This document shows positions 48,614 to 57,324 of a DNA stretch of 64,000 nucleotides, piece after piece. Position numbers and translations under genes: made by a program. The stretch is taken from positions 434,001 to 498,000 of the forward strand of contig NZ_CANMJE010000002.1 in NCBI RefSeq assembly GCF_947498095.1, written 5' to 3'. The DNA is from an uncultured Shimia sp. (GTDB taxonomy: Bacteria > Pseudomonadota > Alphaproteobacteria > Rhodobacterales > Rhodobacteraceae). The notes below the pieces were generated by a model, which saw only the letters and a program-made list of their open reading frames with translations, did no database searches and was not told where the DNA came from. The first letter of the stretch is position 1; each line of letters opens with the position of its first letter.

Positions 48614-48818
48614 GTATTTCCCCCTGATGTACGATCATCCTGCCAAATAGACCGGCGGCAACCGCTGTTATTCATTCTTTTGCCGGTGCAGAGCCCCAGC
48701 TTAGAAATTTTGTAACGGGCATTCGGCACGAGAAAGGGGTACACGTCAATGTTCTTGATCGGCAAATAATGGTCTAAAAGCGACATTGGGTCTGTCGGAA
48801 CCCGACAATCTTACCCGG

Positions 48819-49679
48819 TCAGGCGATGTCGCGTGGGCTCGCTGCCTTACGGACCTGACTGGGTGACGCTCCAAAGTGCTGTTGGCTGAAGCGGGTGAAA
48901 TATGCGGCACTTCCAAAGCCGAGACTATCGGCTATCTCATTGATTGGAATAGAAGTTTTGATCAGCATCATGCGAGCTTGATGCTGCACGACCTGGCTGA
49001 GCATATCTGCCGCAGTCAACCCTGAACTCTGACGGCATACACGGGTTAAATGGGTCGGCGTTATGTCCAGATCCCGCGCATAGTCCTGCATTGGGCGACC
49101 AGAAGAGTAAGTTTCGGCCAAAATATCCGCAAACCGCCGCACGATTCGCTCGGCAGAGGAGGCGCGGGGTGGGGCGCCATGCAGTTGCATCTGGCGACGC
49201 AGCCAGATTGAAACCAACGAGGCTATCGCTGTCAGCGATTCCGTCAGGTAGGTGCGGTTTTCATGAATTTCGCGTCGCAAGTCTTCTAGCAGTCCGGTCA
49301 GTTCAGCCTGCGCGAGGCCGTCTTGCAGCCGAAGTTGTTGTGTTCTGTCGGGCAACAGCACGCGCCCGTCGTTCGGAATAATCAGCGCCTGTCCCTGAAT
49401 GTGGCGTCCGGTCTCGATCGCAAGCAGTTTTCCAGCCGGGATAAAAATTGCGTTGTGCGCGCCAAACCCACGGCGCAACCCATGCAACAGCAGCCGCCCC
49501 TGACCACGGGTGATCCACAAGAGAAGGTGATGATCGCGGAGATGCAGCTGTTCCAGTTGCCAGGTCCCGCTATGAGTCATCTGCGCCAGTGTCATGATGC
49601 GAATTTGGTTGTCATTAACCGCAGATACGGGCGCCGTCGGCGTCGCGGTGCTGGTCTGAGTGAGGTCCGATGCCGTCAT
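48819..49679 (-). CDS. AraC-family transcriptional regulator
   Basis: About 286 residues. An N-terminal cupin-like ligand domain (LLLWITRGQGRLLLHG, then AIFIPAGKLLAIE) and C-terminal double helix-turn-helix with MQDYARDLDITPTHLTRVCRQSSGLTAADML and INEIADSLGFGSAAYFTRFSQQHFGASPSQVR. ATG 49679 follows AGGGA; longer starts at 49724 and 49757 are possible. The gene is transcribed toward the peptide ABC operon on the same strand, and is divergent from the DUF1036 gene, so it may control either. Confidence 0.88.
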   Translation of the reverse strand: MTASDLTQTSTATPTAPVSAVNDNQIRIMTLAQMTHSGTWQLEQLHLRDHHLLLWITRGQGRLLLHGLRRGFGAHNAIFIPAGKLLAIETGRHIQGQALIIPNDGRVLLPDRTQQLRLQDGLAQAELTGLLEDLRREIHENRTYLTESLTAIASLVSIWLRRQMQLHGAPPRASSAERIVRRFADILAETYSSGRPMQDYARDLDITPTHLTRVCRQSSGLTAADMLSQVVQHQARMMLIKTSIPINEIADSLGFGSAAYFTRFSQQHFGASPSQVRKAASPRDIA

Positions 49680-49962
49680 TCCAATCCCTGTTGGCGCGGC
49701 AATCCCTGGACCGGGCCGGGTCATGAATGATGGAATATGTAAAGACTTCTCGGACATTGGCGCCCAGATATGCCAGCACGGTTCGGATTCGGCAAGGCAG
49801 GCGCAAGACGCAAGCGGAGGCTCGCCGAAAACTTCGTAAAGAAGTTCTGCGACGAAAAATGCTCTGAGCAAGGACAAGAAGACCAGACGACCGCAACAAA
49901 GATATTGCGAATCCAAAATGCATGATTTTTGATTCTTCTGGAAGGTAAGGGGGAATTTGCAA

Positions 49963-50430
49963 ATGAAATCAAAGTGGGCAACCTGTCTGGCAGCTGCATC
50001 TTTCGCGCTCATCTCAAGCAGCGCCGTTGCGGACGACAGCGACAGTTCAAGCAGACGAAATGACGATTATTCTGCCACGATATGCAATGAAACCGGGGCA
50101 AGTGTCGATGTTGCTTACGCTTGGCGGGCCGGGGACACCGATGACAGCTGGACCATTGCCGGGTGGCGTAACATTCCCAATGGTGATTGCTCCAAACTGT
50201 TCAATGGCAATTTTGGGCGGTATTCCAGCGCAAAGTTTCTTTTTTATGCCGAGGACAACGACGGCTACTATTGGAGTGGAAACGATGACAGGAAGTTCTG
50301 CGTTCCGAACAACAAGTTCAAGCACATCCTGAGGGACAACTACACGTGCAAGGACGATGAAGAACTTGTGTCATTCGGACTAAAAGAGATTATGCGCGAC
50401 AGGCCGGAATATACACTGACGCTGAAATAA
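49963..50430 (+). CDS. DUF1036 exported protein
   Basis: About 155 residues; signal peptide CLAAASFALISSSAVA. The mature part has the DUF1036 pattern: ICNETGASVDVAYAW, WTIAGWRNIPNGDCSKLF, FLFYAEDNDGYYWSGNDDRKFCV, with three or four Cys likely forming disulphides. AAGGGGG precedes ATG 49963. An inverted repeat AACTTC-N5-GAAGTT at 49830-49846 lies in its upstream region. Function unknown. It is shorter than many family members. Confidence 0.75.
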   Translation: MKSKWATCLAAASFALISSSAVADDSDSSSRRNDDYSATICNETGASVDVAYAWRAGDTDDSWTIAGWRNIPNGDCSKLFNGNFGRYSSAKFLFYAEDNDGYYWSGNDDRKFCVPNNKFKHILRDNYTCKDDEELVSFGLKEIMRDRPEYTLTLK

Positions 50431-50506
50431 ACCCAGAATTGCGAACCGCGTGTATCTGGGTCGAGATGCAGCGCGCGACGGTGGTGGCGTTCTGGACGCG
50501 GATTGC

Positions 50507-51388
50507 TCAGAGCACATGCGGTTGGAATTTGTGCCAGGCCTTCATTCTTGCGCGGAACCATGTGCGTTGGCGCTTGGCGAACTGTCTCGTGGCGATGGTC
50601 GCAGCCTCGGCAGCTTCGTCAAGGGCCATGTCACCTTGAAGATGTGCAATCAGTTCTGGCGTACCAATGGCCTTGTTGGACAAGAGCGTCGGGTCCCATG
50701 TGTCTAGGTTGGCGCGGGCCTCGTCCAGCGCGCCCATATCGATCATCATTTGAAAGCGCCGCGCAATCCGGTCATTCAGCCAGTCTTTGTCGACGTCAAA
50801 CAGGATCGGGACACAGTCTGAAAGAGGCAAAAGGGCAGGTGGAGTGTTGTCCTGCCACTCAGCCAGCGGGCGCCCTGTCGTGCGCAGCACCTCCCACGCC
50901 CTTTGAACGCGCATGGGGTTTTGCCGATCAATCCGGCTGGCCGTCTCTTGGTCAAGCTCTTCTAGTAGTGTGGCAAAACCTTCGTCACGCACGCGGGCAT
51001 CGGCTTCGGAGCGAATGTGTGCAGGGGTGGGCGGAATGTCGGCCAATCCCTCAGTCAATGCCGCAAAGTAAAGACCGGTCCCACCAACGATGATCGGACG
51101 CGCCCCCTCAGTCAGCAGCGGAGCCACCTCGCGCAGCCAATGGCCTACGGAGTAGTCCGCGTCGCCGGGGATGTGTCCATAGAGCAGGTGAGGCGCGCGC
51201 GATTCGTCTTCGGCCGATGGCCGTGCGGTTAGCACACGCCAATTGTCATAAACCTGAATCGCGTCGGCATTCACAATCACGCCGCCCTGATCTTCGGCAA
51301 TCTCTAAAGCCAGCGCGCTTTTTCCACTCGCAGTGGGGCCTGCGATCAACACCGGCTGCTCTGTCGCGATCTTTGGAAGGGCGCTCAT
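50507..51388 (-). CDS. miaA: tRNA dimethylallyltransferase MiaA
   Basis: Transfers dimethylallyl to A37 of tRNAs reading UNN codons. About 293 residues. P-loop [42 protein letters not shown] and [14 protein letters not shown] near the end. ATG 51388 is the homologous start; the frame is open to 51457 toward the divergent pyrH. The dimethylallyl donor comes from the pathway of Dxr encoded at 54381. Confidence 0.95.
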   Translation of the reverse strand: MSALPKIATEQPVLIAGPTASGKSALALEIAEDQGGVIVNADAIQVYDNWRVLTARPSAEDESRAPHLLYGHIPGDADYSVGHWLREVAPLLTEGARPIIVGGTGLYFAALTEGLADIPPTPAHIRSEADARVRDEGFATLLEELDQETASRIDRQNPMRVQRAWEVLRTTGRPLAEWQDNTPPALLPLSDCVPILFDVDKDWLNDRIARRFQMMIDMGALDEARANLDTWDPTLLSNKAIGTPELIAHLQGDMALDEAAEAATIATRQFAKRQRTWFRARMKAWHKFQPHVL

Positions 51389-51498
51389 GGCCTCATTTCC
51401 GGTATTTTCTGCATAGTGCTCGAATCGCGCATTGAACCTGACCCGGTTTTCCGACATTTTGCGCGCGATCCTAAATCCTTGCGAAGCCGGAGTGCAAC

Positions 51499-52230
51499 AT
51501 GACTGACGCGACCCCCGTGACCGACACCACCTACAAACGTGTGATGCTCAAGATTTCGGGGGAGGCGCTGATGGGAGATCAGGGTTTTGGTCTTAATCCG
51601 CCGACGGTTCAGCGCATCGCTGAAGAAGTGAAATCCGTGCATGACCTCGGTGTTGAGATTTGCATGGTCATCGGCGGTGGCAATATCTTCCGTGGTCTCA
51701 GCGGATCGGCACAGGGCATGGAGCGCACCACGGCAGATTACATGGGAATGCTCGCGACCGTGATGAACGCACTGGCGATGCAGTCGGCACTTGAGAGCAT
51801 TGGGGTGTTCACACGTGTTATCTCGGCCATTCCAATGGATCAGGTTTGCGAGCCCTACATTCGTCGCCGCGCCGTGCGTCACCTTGAGAAACAGCGCGTG
51901 TGCATCTTTGCAGCAGGGACTGGTAACCCGTATTTCACGACGGACACCGCAGCAACACTGCGCGCCAATGAAATGGCCTGCGAGGCAATTTTCAAAGGCA
52001 CCAAGGTTGATGGGGTTTATGACAAGGACCCGGTAAAGTTCGATGACGCCGTCCGCTACGATCATGTCAGCTATGATGATGTTCTGGCCAAGCGCCTGGG
52101 TGTAATGGATGCCAGCGCCATTGCTTTGGCGCGTGACAACAATCTACCGATTATTGTTTTTAGCCTGGATGAACCGGGTGGCTTCCGGGGTATTCTTGCT
52201 GGCAAGGGCACCTATACAAAGGTTGGCTGA
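51499..52230 (+). CDS. pyrH: UMP kinase
   Basis: Phosphorylates UMP to UDP; hexameric amino-acid-kinase fold. 243 residues: [49 protein letters not shown] and [13 protein letters not shown]. First gene of the pyrH-frr-uppS-cdsA-dxr operon. rpsB and tsf, often upstream, are not here; miaA is divergent. Confidence 0.97.
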   Translation: MTDATPVTDTTYKRVMLKISGEALMGDQGFGLNPPTVQRIAEEVKSVHDLGVEICMVIGGGNIFRGLSGSAQGMERTTADYMGMLATVMNALAMQSALESIGVFTRVISAIPMDQVCEPYIRRRAVRHLEKQRVCIFAAGTGNPYFTTDTAATLRANEMACEAIFKGTKVDGVYDKDPVKFDDAVRYDHVSYDDVLAKRLGVMDASAIALARDNNLPIIVFSLDEPGGFRGILAGKGTYTKVG

Positions 52231-52290
52231 TCGCTTTAAACTAACCGAAATGATCCCGGCCATCTGGTCGCAAAACACAAGAGCAAACCC

Positions 52291-52857
52291 ATGTCCGAAG
52301 ATTTTGAACTTGATATTGATGACCTGACACGCCGGATGGATGGCGCCATGAATGCGCTAAAGACCGAATTTGCCTCGCTGCGGACGGGCCGCGCGTCTGC
52401 CAGTATGCTGGAACCTGTGATGGTCGAGGCTTATGGCCAGAAAACGCCAATCAACCAAGTTGGTACCGTCAACGTGCCAGAGCCGCGCATGGTGACGATC
52501 AACGTTTGGGACAAGTCTCTGGTCTCCGCCGTTGAAAAGGCGATTATGAACTCTGGCCTCGGGATTAACCCGCAAACCAACGGCACGATCGTGATGCTGC
52601 CCATTCCGGAACTGAACGAAGAACGCCGGACAGAATTGGCGCGTGTGGCTGCGCAATATGGCGAGCATGCCCGCGTTGCGATCCGCAACGTGCGCCGTGA
52701 CGGTATGGATCAAATCAAGAAGGGCAAGACCGATGGTCACATGTCCGAGGACGATCAGAAAATCTGGGAATCCGAAGTACAGGATCTGACTGATACTTAC
52801 ATTAAGAATGTCGACGCTGCGCTTGAAAACAAGCAAGGCGAGATCATGCAGGTTTAA
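52291..52857 (+). CDS. frr: Ribosome recycling factor
   Basis: Splits post-termination ribosomes together with EF-G. 188 residues with the usual three-helix bundle and the conserved [36 protein letters not shown] and [17 protein letters not shown]. Follows pyrH after 60 bases. Confidence 0.97.
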   Translation: MSEDFELDIDDLTRRMDGAMNALKTEFASLRTGRASASMLEPVMVEAYGQKTPINQVGTVNVPEPRMVTINVWDKSLVSAVEKAIMNSGLGINPQTNGTIVMLPIPELNEERRTELARVAAQYGEHARVAIRNVRRDGMDQIKKGKTDGHMSEDDQKIWESEVQDLTDTYIKNVDAALENKQGEIMQV

Positions 52858-52881
52858 TCGCGCGTATCGGAGGGTCCGAAC

Positions 52882-53607
52882 GTGGGGTCTGAATTCCAAG
52901 AAACCGGCGGTCCACGCCATGTCGCCATCATCATGGATGGCAATGGACGTTGGGCGCAGGCCCGGAACCGGCCGCGTCTGTTTGGCCACCACGCCGGCGC
53001 TCGCCGTGTCCGGGAAATTGTTGAGGCATGCCCGGAAAATGGCGTCAAGTACCTGACAATATTCGCTTTTTCGACTGAAAACTGGAAGAGAACTCAAATC
53101 GAAGTGGCGGGATTGATGAGCTTGTTCCGGAGGTACATCTTCAAAGAAATGCAGGAATTCGTGCGCCGCAATGTTCGAGTACGGTTTATTGGCGACCGGG
53201 TGAAGCTGGACCAAAAACTGTGTAGCCTAATGGATGAAGCCGAAGAGCTGACCAGCCATTGCACGGGAACCAACCTAACCGTTGCGCTAAACTACGGCAG
53301 CCGGGACGAGGTTGCCCGCGCCACCAAGCGGTTGGCCCGTGACGTGGCAGATGGCAAGCTGCGTCCCGAGGACGTAAATGAAGAAACCCTGCCAAAATAC
53401 CTCGATACGCGCGTGCTGCCCGACCCAGATCTGGTGATCCGCACAAGCGGAGAGGCACGCATTTCGAATTTTCTATTATGGCAATCGGCCTATGCCGAGT
53501 ATGAATTCGTTGAAACCTTGTGGCCTGATTTCTCAGCTGAAGAATTTCATCGGTTGCTTGTATCTTTTGGCAGTCGTGATCGCCGGTTTGGCGGGATCAA
53601 AGCATGA
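52882..53607 (+). CDS. uppS: Undecaprenyl diphosphate synthase
   Basis: Makes the C55 lipid carrier for cell-wall synthesis by cis-prenyl chain elongation. 241 residues: HVAIIMDGNGRWAQARNRPR with the catalytic Asp, FAFSTENWKR, and RTSGEARISNFLLWQSAYAE. It starts with GTG at 52882, after GGAGGG. Overlaps cdsA by four bases. Confidence 0.96.
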   Translation: MGSEFQETGGPRHVAIIMDGNGRWAQARNRPRLFGHHAGARRVREIVEACPENGVKYLTIFAFSTENWKRTQIEVAGLMSLFRRYIFKEMQEFVRRNVRVRFIGDRVKLDQKLCSLMDEAEELTSHCTGTNLTVALNYGSRDEVARATKRLARDVADGKLRPEDVNEETLPKYLDTRVLPDPDLVIRTSGEARISNFLLWQSAYAEYEFVETLWPDFSAEEFHRLLVSFGSRDRRFGGIKA

Positions 53608-54380
53608 GCGCAGTTTCCGAGAAATGGGCCGATCTCGGGCCGCGTATTCTGTCGGCCATTGTTATGGTGGCAATCGGTGCCGTTGAGGTTTGGCTGGGTG
53701 GCTATTGGTTCCATGCCCTTGTCGCTGCAGTTGGCGGTGGCATGATCTGGGAACTCACCCGGATGATGACATCTCCGAGCTCGCGGTTGCCCATTCCAAT
53801 GGGGGTATTGAGTGCAGTTGTCCTGTTTATTGGACCTGAAATGCCGCACCAAGCGATGCTGCCAGTTCTGTTGGCACCTGCAATAGTTGGCGCGACCCAA
53901 ATCGAAAAAGATCGTTTAATATATGGCGCTTATGCCGTTACCTTGATGCTGGCGTGCACGGGTTTGATGTTGCTTCGCGACTTCAATGGCATTCGCCTGA
54001 TTGTTTGGCTGGTACTGGTTGTGATCGCGACGGATGTCGCCGGGTACTTCGTCGGCCGCATCGTTGGTGGTCCAAAGTTCTGGCCCAAGGTCAGCCCTAA
54101 GAAAACCTGGTCGGGCACGGTTGGGGGCTGGGTGGCCGCCGCAGCAGTTGGTGCGTTTTTTGGCAGTTGGCCTTTGATCCTTGTCAGCGTGGCCACGGCC
54201 TTCTTCTCGCAAATGGGGGACGCGGCTGAAAGCGCCATCAAACGGCGTACCGGCGTCAAAGACTCATCTCATCTGATCCCGGGTCATGGTGGATTGCTGG
54301 ACCGGTTCGACGCTCTGATGGGGGCGGCCTTGTTTGTCATGCTGATGGGGGCCATTGTCGGGCTTCCGACAGGCCAGTAG
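53604..54380 (+). CDS. cdsA: Phosphatidate cytidylyltransferase
   Basis: Makes CDP-diacylglycerol for all phospholipids. 258 residues, about seven or eight membrane helices, with the family motif SQMGDAAESAIKRRTGVKDSSHLIPGHGGLLDRFD near the C-terminus. Starts in the uppS stop (ATGA), and dxr begins right after its stop, so these genes are tightly coupled. Confidence 0.95.
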   Translation: MSAVSEKWADLGPRILSAIVMVAIGAVEVWLGGYWFHALVAAVGGGMIWELTRMMTSPSSRLPIPMGVLSAVVLFIGPEMPHQAMLPVLLAPAIVGATQIEKDRLIYGAYAVTLMLACTGLMLLRDFNGIRLIVWLVLVVIATDVAGYFVGRIVGGPKFWPKVSPKKTWSGTVGGWVAAAAVGAFFGSWPLILVSVATAFFSQMGDAAESAIKRRTGVKDSSHLIPGHGGLLDRFDALMGAALFVMLMGAIVGLPTGQ

Positions 54381-55550
54381 ATGCGCAAGGTTTCGATCTT
54401 TGGCGCGACCGGGTCTATCGGACAGAACACGATTGACCTGATTGACCGTGATCCTGATGCCTATGACGTCGTTGCACTGAGCGGCGGGCGCAATATCGCG
54501 CAACTGGCGGACGACGCAATCCGGCTAAAAGCCGAGGTTGCGGTCACCGCTCACGAAGACTTGTTCGAGGATTTGCGCGCGGCTTTGACTGGAAGCAGTG
54601 TCGAAGCTGCCGCAGGATCAAATGCCATAGATGACGCGGCAAGTCGCCCGGCTGACTGGGTGATGAGCGCGATTGTCGGTGCGGCAGGCCTGAAACCCGG
54701 GCTTTGTGCCCTGGAACAAGGCGCAACATTGGCGCTGGCCAACAAAGAGTCTCTGGTTACCGCAGGGGCCCTGATCATGGGTACAGCCCAAAAACACAAC
54801 GCGCGTATTCTTCCAGTGGACAGTGAGCATTCGGCGGTTTTTCAGGGGCTGGTTGGCGAAGATTTCTCGAGTGTCGAGCGCATCATCATCACAGCCAGCG
54901 GCGGCGCGTTTCGCGACTGGAGCCTTGAAGATATGGCGCGTGCAACACCGGCACAGGCGTCATCTCATCCCAATTGGAACATGGGGCAGCGCATCACAAT
55001 CGACAGCGCATCCATGTTTAATAAGGCACTTGAGTTAATTGAAACCAAAGAGTTTTTTGGGTGTCCGCATGACATGATTGAGGTTCTGGTGCATCCGGAA
55101 TCGATGATCCACGCGTTGGTGGGGTTTAAGGACGGAGCGCTGATGGCACATGTCGGCCCTCCGGACATGCGCCACGCCATTGGATACGCGCTGCATTGGC
55201 CTGAACGCCGGGATCTGCCCGTTGAACGTCTGGATCTTGCCAAGATCGGCCAGATGCATTTCCGTGCGCCCGATCCTAAGCGTTATCCCGCTCTGCGGTT
55301 GGCTCATGAGGTCATGGAGGCGGACGGGCTGAGCGGTGCGGCCTTTAATGCGTCCAAGGAAATCGCTCTGGATGGTTTCCTTGAAGGGCGTATTGGGTTC
55401 CTTGATATGGCTGGCGTCGTTGAAGAGGTTTTGACGCGTCTTTGGGGCGGCGCATGTCATATTAATGCCGAAATGACCCTTGATACCGTGCACGAAACGG
55501 ACCACATCGCCCGTCAGACGGCTGAAACGGTCATCGCAGAGCGGCAATAA
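54381..55550 (+). CDS. dxr: 1-deoxy-D-xylulose 5-phosphate reductoisomerase
   Basis: Makes MEP from DXP with NADPH in isoprenoid synthesis, supplying UppS and MiaA. 389 residues with FGATGSIGQNTIDLI, ALANKESLVTAGAL, LPVDSEHSAVFQ (metal ligands), TASGGAFRDW and MGQRITIDSASMFNKALE. Starts directly after the cdsA stop. Confidence 0.97.
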   Translation: MRKVSIFGATGSIGQNTIDLIDRDPDAYDVVALSGGRNIAQLADDAIRLKAEVAVTAHEDLFEDLRAALTGSSVEAAAGSNAIDDAASRPADWVMSAIVGAAGLKPGLCALEQGATLALANKESLVTAGALIMGTAQKHNARILPVDSEHSAVFQGLVGEDFSSVERIIITASGGAFRDWSLEDMARATPAQASSHPNWNMGQRITIDSASMFNKALELIETKEFFGCPHDMIEVLVHPESMIHALVGFKDGALMAHVGPPDMRHAIGYALHWPERRDLPVERLDLAKIGQMHFRAPDPKRYPALRLAHEVMEADGLSGAAFNASKEIALDGFLEGRIGFLDMAGVVEEVLTRLWGGACHINAEMTLDTVHETDHIARQTAETVIAERQ

Positions 55551-55562
55551 GAGAGAACACAC

Positions 55563-56906
55563 GTGGATATTTTTAGCCTGCTTTCCGGCTTTGGAAATAC
55601 ATTCTGGATCCTGATCGCCTTTGTTATCGCATTGTCGATCATTGTCGCGATCCATGAATACGGCCATTACATTGTCGGACGGTGGACAGGGATCGGAGCG
55701 GATGTGTTCTCATTGGGCTTTGGTCCGGTGCTCTATTCGCGGGTCGATAAACGCGGCACCAAATGGCAGATCGCCGCCATTCCGCTGGGCGGGTACGTCA
55801 AGTTCAAGGGCGACGCCAATGCTGCCTCGGGCAAGGACGGTGAGTCGATGTCGACCATGACCGACGAAGAACGCCGTCACACGATGCATGGCGCCCCCTT
55901 GTGGGCGCGTACAGCGACAGTTGCTGCGGGACCGATCTTTAACTTTATCCTGTCGATACTTGTGTTTGCCGCCGTCTTTATGAGTGAAGGCGAGGTGGGC
56001 GACAAATTGGTGGTTGGCGGAATGCATGGCCTTCCGCAGGCGCATGAGTTGTTGCCGGGCGACGAAATTCTATCGATTGCAGGGCTGGAAAACCCCGGCC
56101 TGGAAGATAGCGAAGGGTTTAGCGCCTTTGTGGACGCGATCCCGCTAGAGCAGCCTTTGGCGTTTAACGTCCAGCGCGGTTCTGATGTGTTGGACGTGAA
56201 GGGGCCTTACCCGTATCCGCCGATCGTTTTGTCTTTGTCACCGCGCTCAGCCGCTTATGAAATCGGGCTTGAGGTCGGCGATGTCATAACGTCCGTAAAC
56301 GGGCAGGCTATTGTCGGTTTTTCTGAGCTGAAGGAAGCGGTTGAAACCGGCAATGGTGAAGTTCTGTTGCTGACCGTCTGGCGCATGGGAGAAGAGCTGG
56401 AGTTTGCCTTGGCGCCGCGGCGCGTGGATGAACCGCAAGCCGAAGGTGGGTTCAAAACCTCGTGGCGGATCGGGATCGGCGGCGGTTTGGCATTTGAGCC
56501 TGCGACCGAGACGTTGGGGCTTGGTAGCGCGTTGTATGGCGGGGTGGTTCAAACTAATCGGATTATCCAGGGATCAATCTCGGGCCTCTACCATATGATC
56601 ACTGGCGCGATTTCGTCGTGCAACCTTTCAGGCCCGGTTGGGATCGCGCAAACGTCGGGTGCCATGGCCAGCCAGGGCGTGCAGAGCTTTATCTGGTTTA
56701 TCGCGGTGCTCTCAGCAGCCATCGGAATGCTGAACCTGTTTCCAATCCCCATGCTGGATGGCGGCCACCTCGTGTTTTATGCCTACGAAGCGGTGGCAGG
56801 GCGTCCGCCCAGTGACGGTGTCGTACGGGTTCTGATGACGCTTGGACTTATGATCGTCATGAGCCTTATGGCGTTTGGTCTGCTCAACGATATCGTGCGC
56901 TGTTAG
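55563..56906 (+). CDS. rseP: RIP metalloprotease RseP (site-2 protease)
   Basis: Inner-membrane zinc protease that cleaves transmembrane anti-sigma factors and signal peptides. 447 residues. HEYGHY gives the HExxH-type site (IHEYGHYIVGRW) in the first helix, GGYVKF follows, a PDZ-like domain spans about 220-285, and NLFPIPMLDGGHLVFYAYE holds the third zinc ligand. Start is GTG at 55563, after AGAGAGA. Sits before bamA, as in most Proteobacteria. Confidence 0.95.
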   Translation: MDIFSLLSGFGNTFWILIAFVIALSIIVAIHEYGHYIVGRWTGIGADVFSLGFGPVLYSRVDKRGTKWQIAAIPLGGYVKFKGDANAASGKDGESMSTMTDEERRHTMHGAPLWARTATVAAGPIFNFILSILVFAAVFMSEGEVGDKLVVGGMHGLPQAHELLPGDEILSIAGLENPGLEDSEGFSAFVDAIPLEQPLAFNVQRGSDVLDVKGPYPYPPIVLSLSPRSAAYEIGLEVGDVITSVNGQAIVGFSELKEAVETGNGEVLLLTVWRMGEELEFALAPRRVDEPQAEGGFKTSWRIGIGGGLAFEPATETLGLGSALYGGVVQTNRIIQGSISGLYHMITGAISSCNLSGPVGIAQTSGAMASQGVQSFIWFIAVLSAAIGMLNLFPIPMLDGGHLVFYAYEAVAGRPPSDGVVRVLMTLGLMIVMSLMAFGLLNDIVRC

Positions 56907-57011
56907 GCGCTTGGACAGTGTCCCGACAACAAGCTTTCATCTAGCTGCCCCATTCTTGCCATAATCTTTGGCTACTTCTTGGGAAAGCAATGAGAGAGTG
57001 GGACAGGACCC

Positions 57012-57146
57012 ATGCACACAATTGAGCAAGGCTACAAAGCGATAAGTCTGTTGTTGGATATCAACTGGGACCGCCTGTTGTTTCCCTCCGCGATCTTGGC
57101 GGGGTTGATGTTAGCGGCTTACGTCGGCTCGCGCGGACTGTTCTGA
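57012..57146 (+). CDS. 44-residue membrane peptide between rseP and bamA
   Basis: ATG 57012 follows AGGA. The peptide begins MHTIEQGYKAISLLLDINWD and ends with a hydrophobic helix LLFPSAILAGLMLAAYVGSR. A hairpin follows 27 bases after its stop. The region 56907-57324 otherwise holds this hairpin and two DnaA boxes. Function unknown; the coding signs (start, site, single helix) are good but not proven. Confidence 0.6.
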   Translation: MHTIEQGYKAISLLLDINWDRLLFPSAILAGLMLAAYVGSRGLF

Positions 57147-57173
57147 ACAAACCCGTGATCCACGGTGATGAGT

Positions 57174-57206
57174 GACCCGTTTTGCTTTTGCAGGCGGGTC
57201 CTTTCA
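57174..57206 (+). terminator. Terminator-like hairpin before bamA
   Basis: GACCCG (57174-57179) pairs with CGGGTC (57195-57200); inner TGC-TTTT-GCA pairs too, and CTTTC follows. It could end the rseP transcript, so bamA may have its own promoter. Confidence 0.55.
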
Positions 57207-57210
57207 CGTT

Positions 57211-57231
57211 TGTGGATAAGCCTGTGGATAA
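57211..57231 (+). promoter_or_regulatory. Two perfect DnaA boxes
   Basis: TGTGGATAA at 57211-57219 and 57223-57231, each the exact complement of the DnaA box TTATCCACA, spaced 12 bases start to start. They lie about 100 bases upstream of bamA, between the hairpin and bamA. Confidence 0.75.
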
Positions 57232-57324
57232 CTCATCAGACCGGATAGACTCTTTGCCATTTTGACAACTCAGCTCAGACTCGTTAGTCACATCTCAACA
57301 GGGATGTCACACAGGATCTGGGGT

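Noticed and set aside
48568-48786. 72-codon minus-strand frame upstream of the peptide ABC operon
   Set aside because: No ribosome site, no hydrophobic or conserved pattern, and it conflicts with the better 48491-48613 frame.
57211-57231. DnaA boxes as chromosome origin
   Set aside because: Only two boxes, no AT-rich unwinding region and no origin-associated genes nearby.
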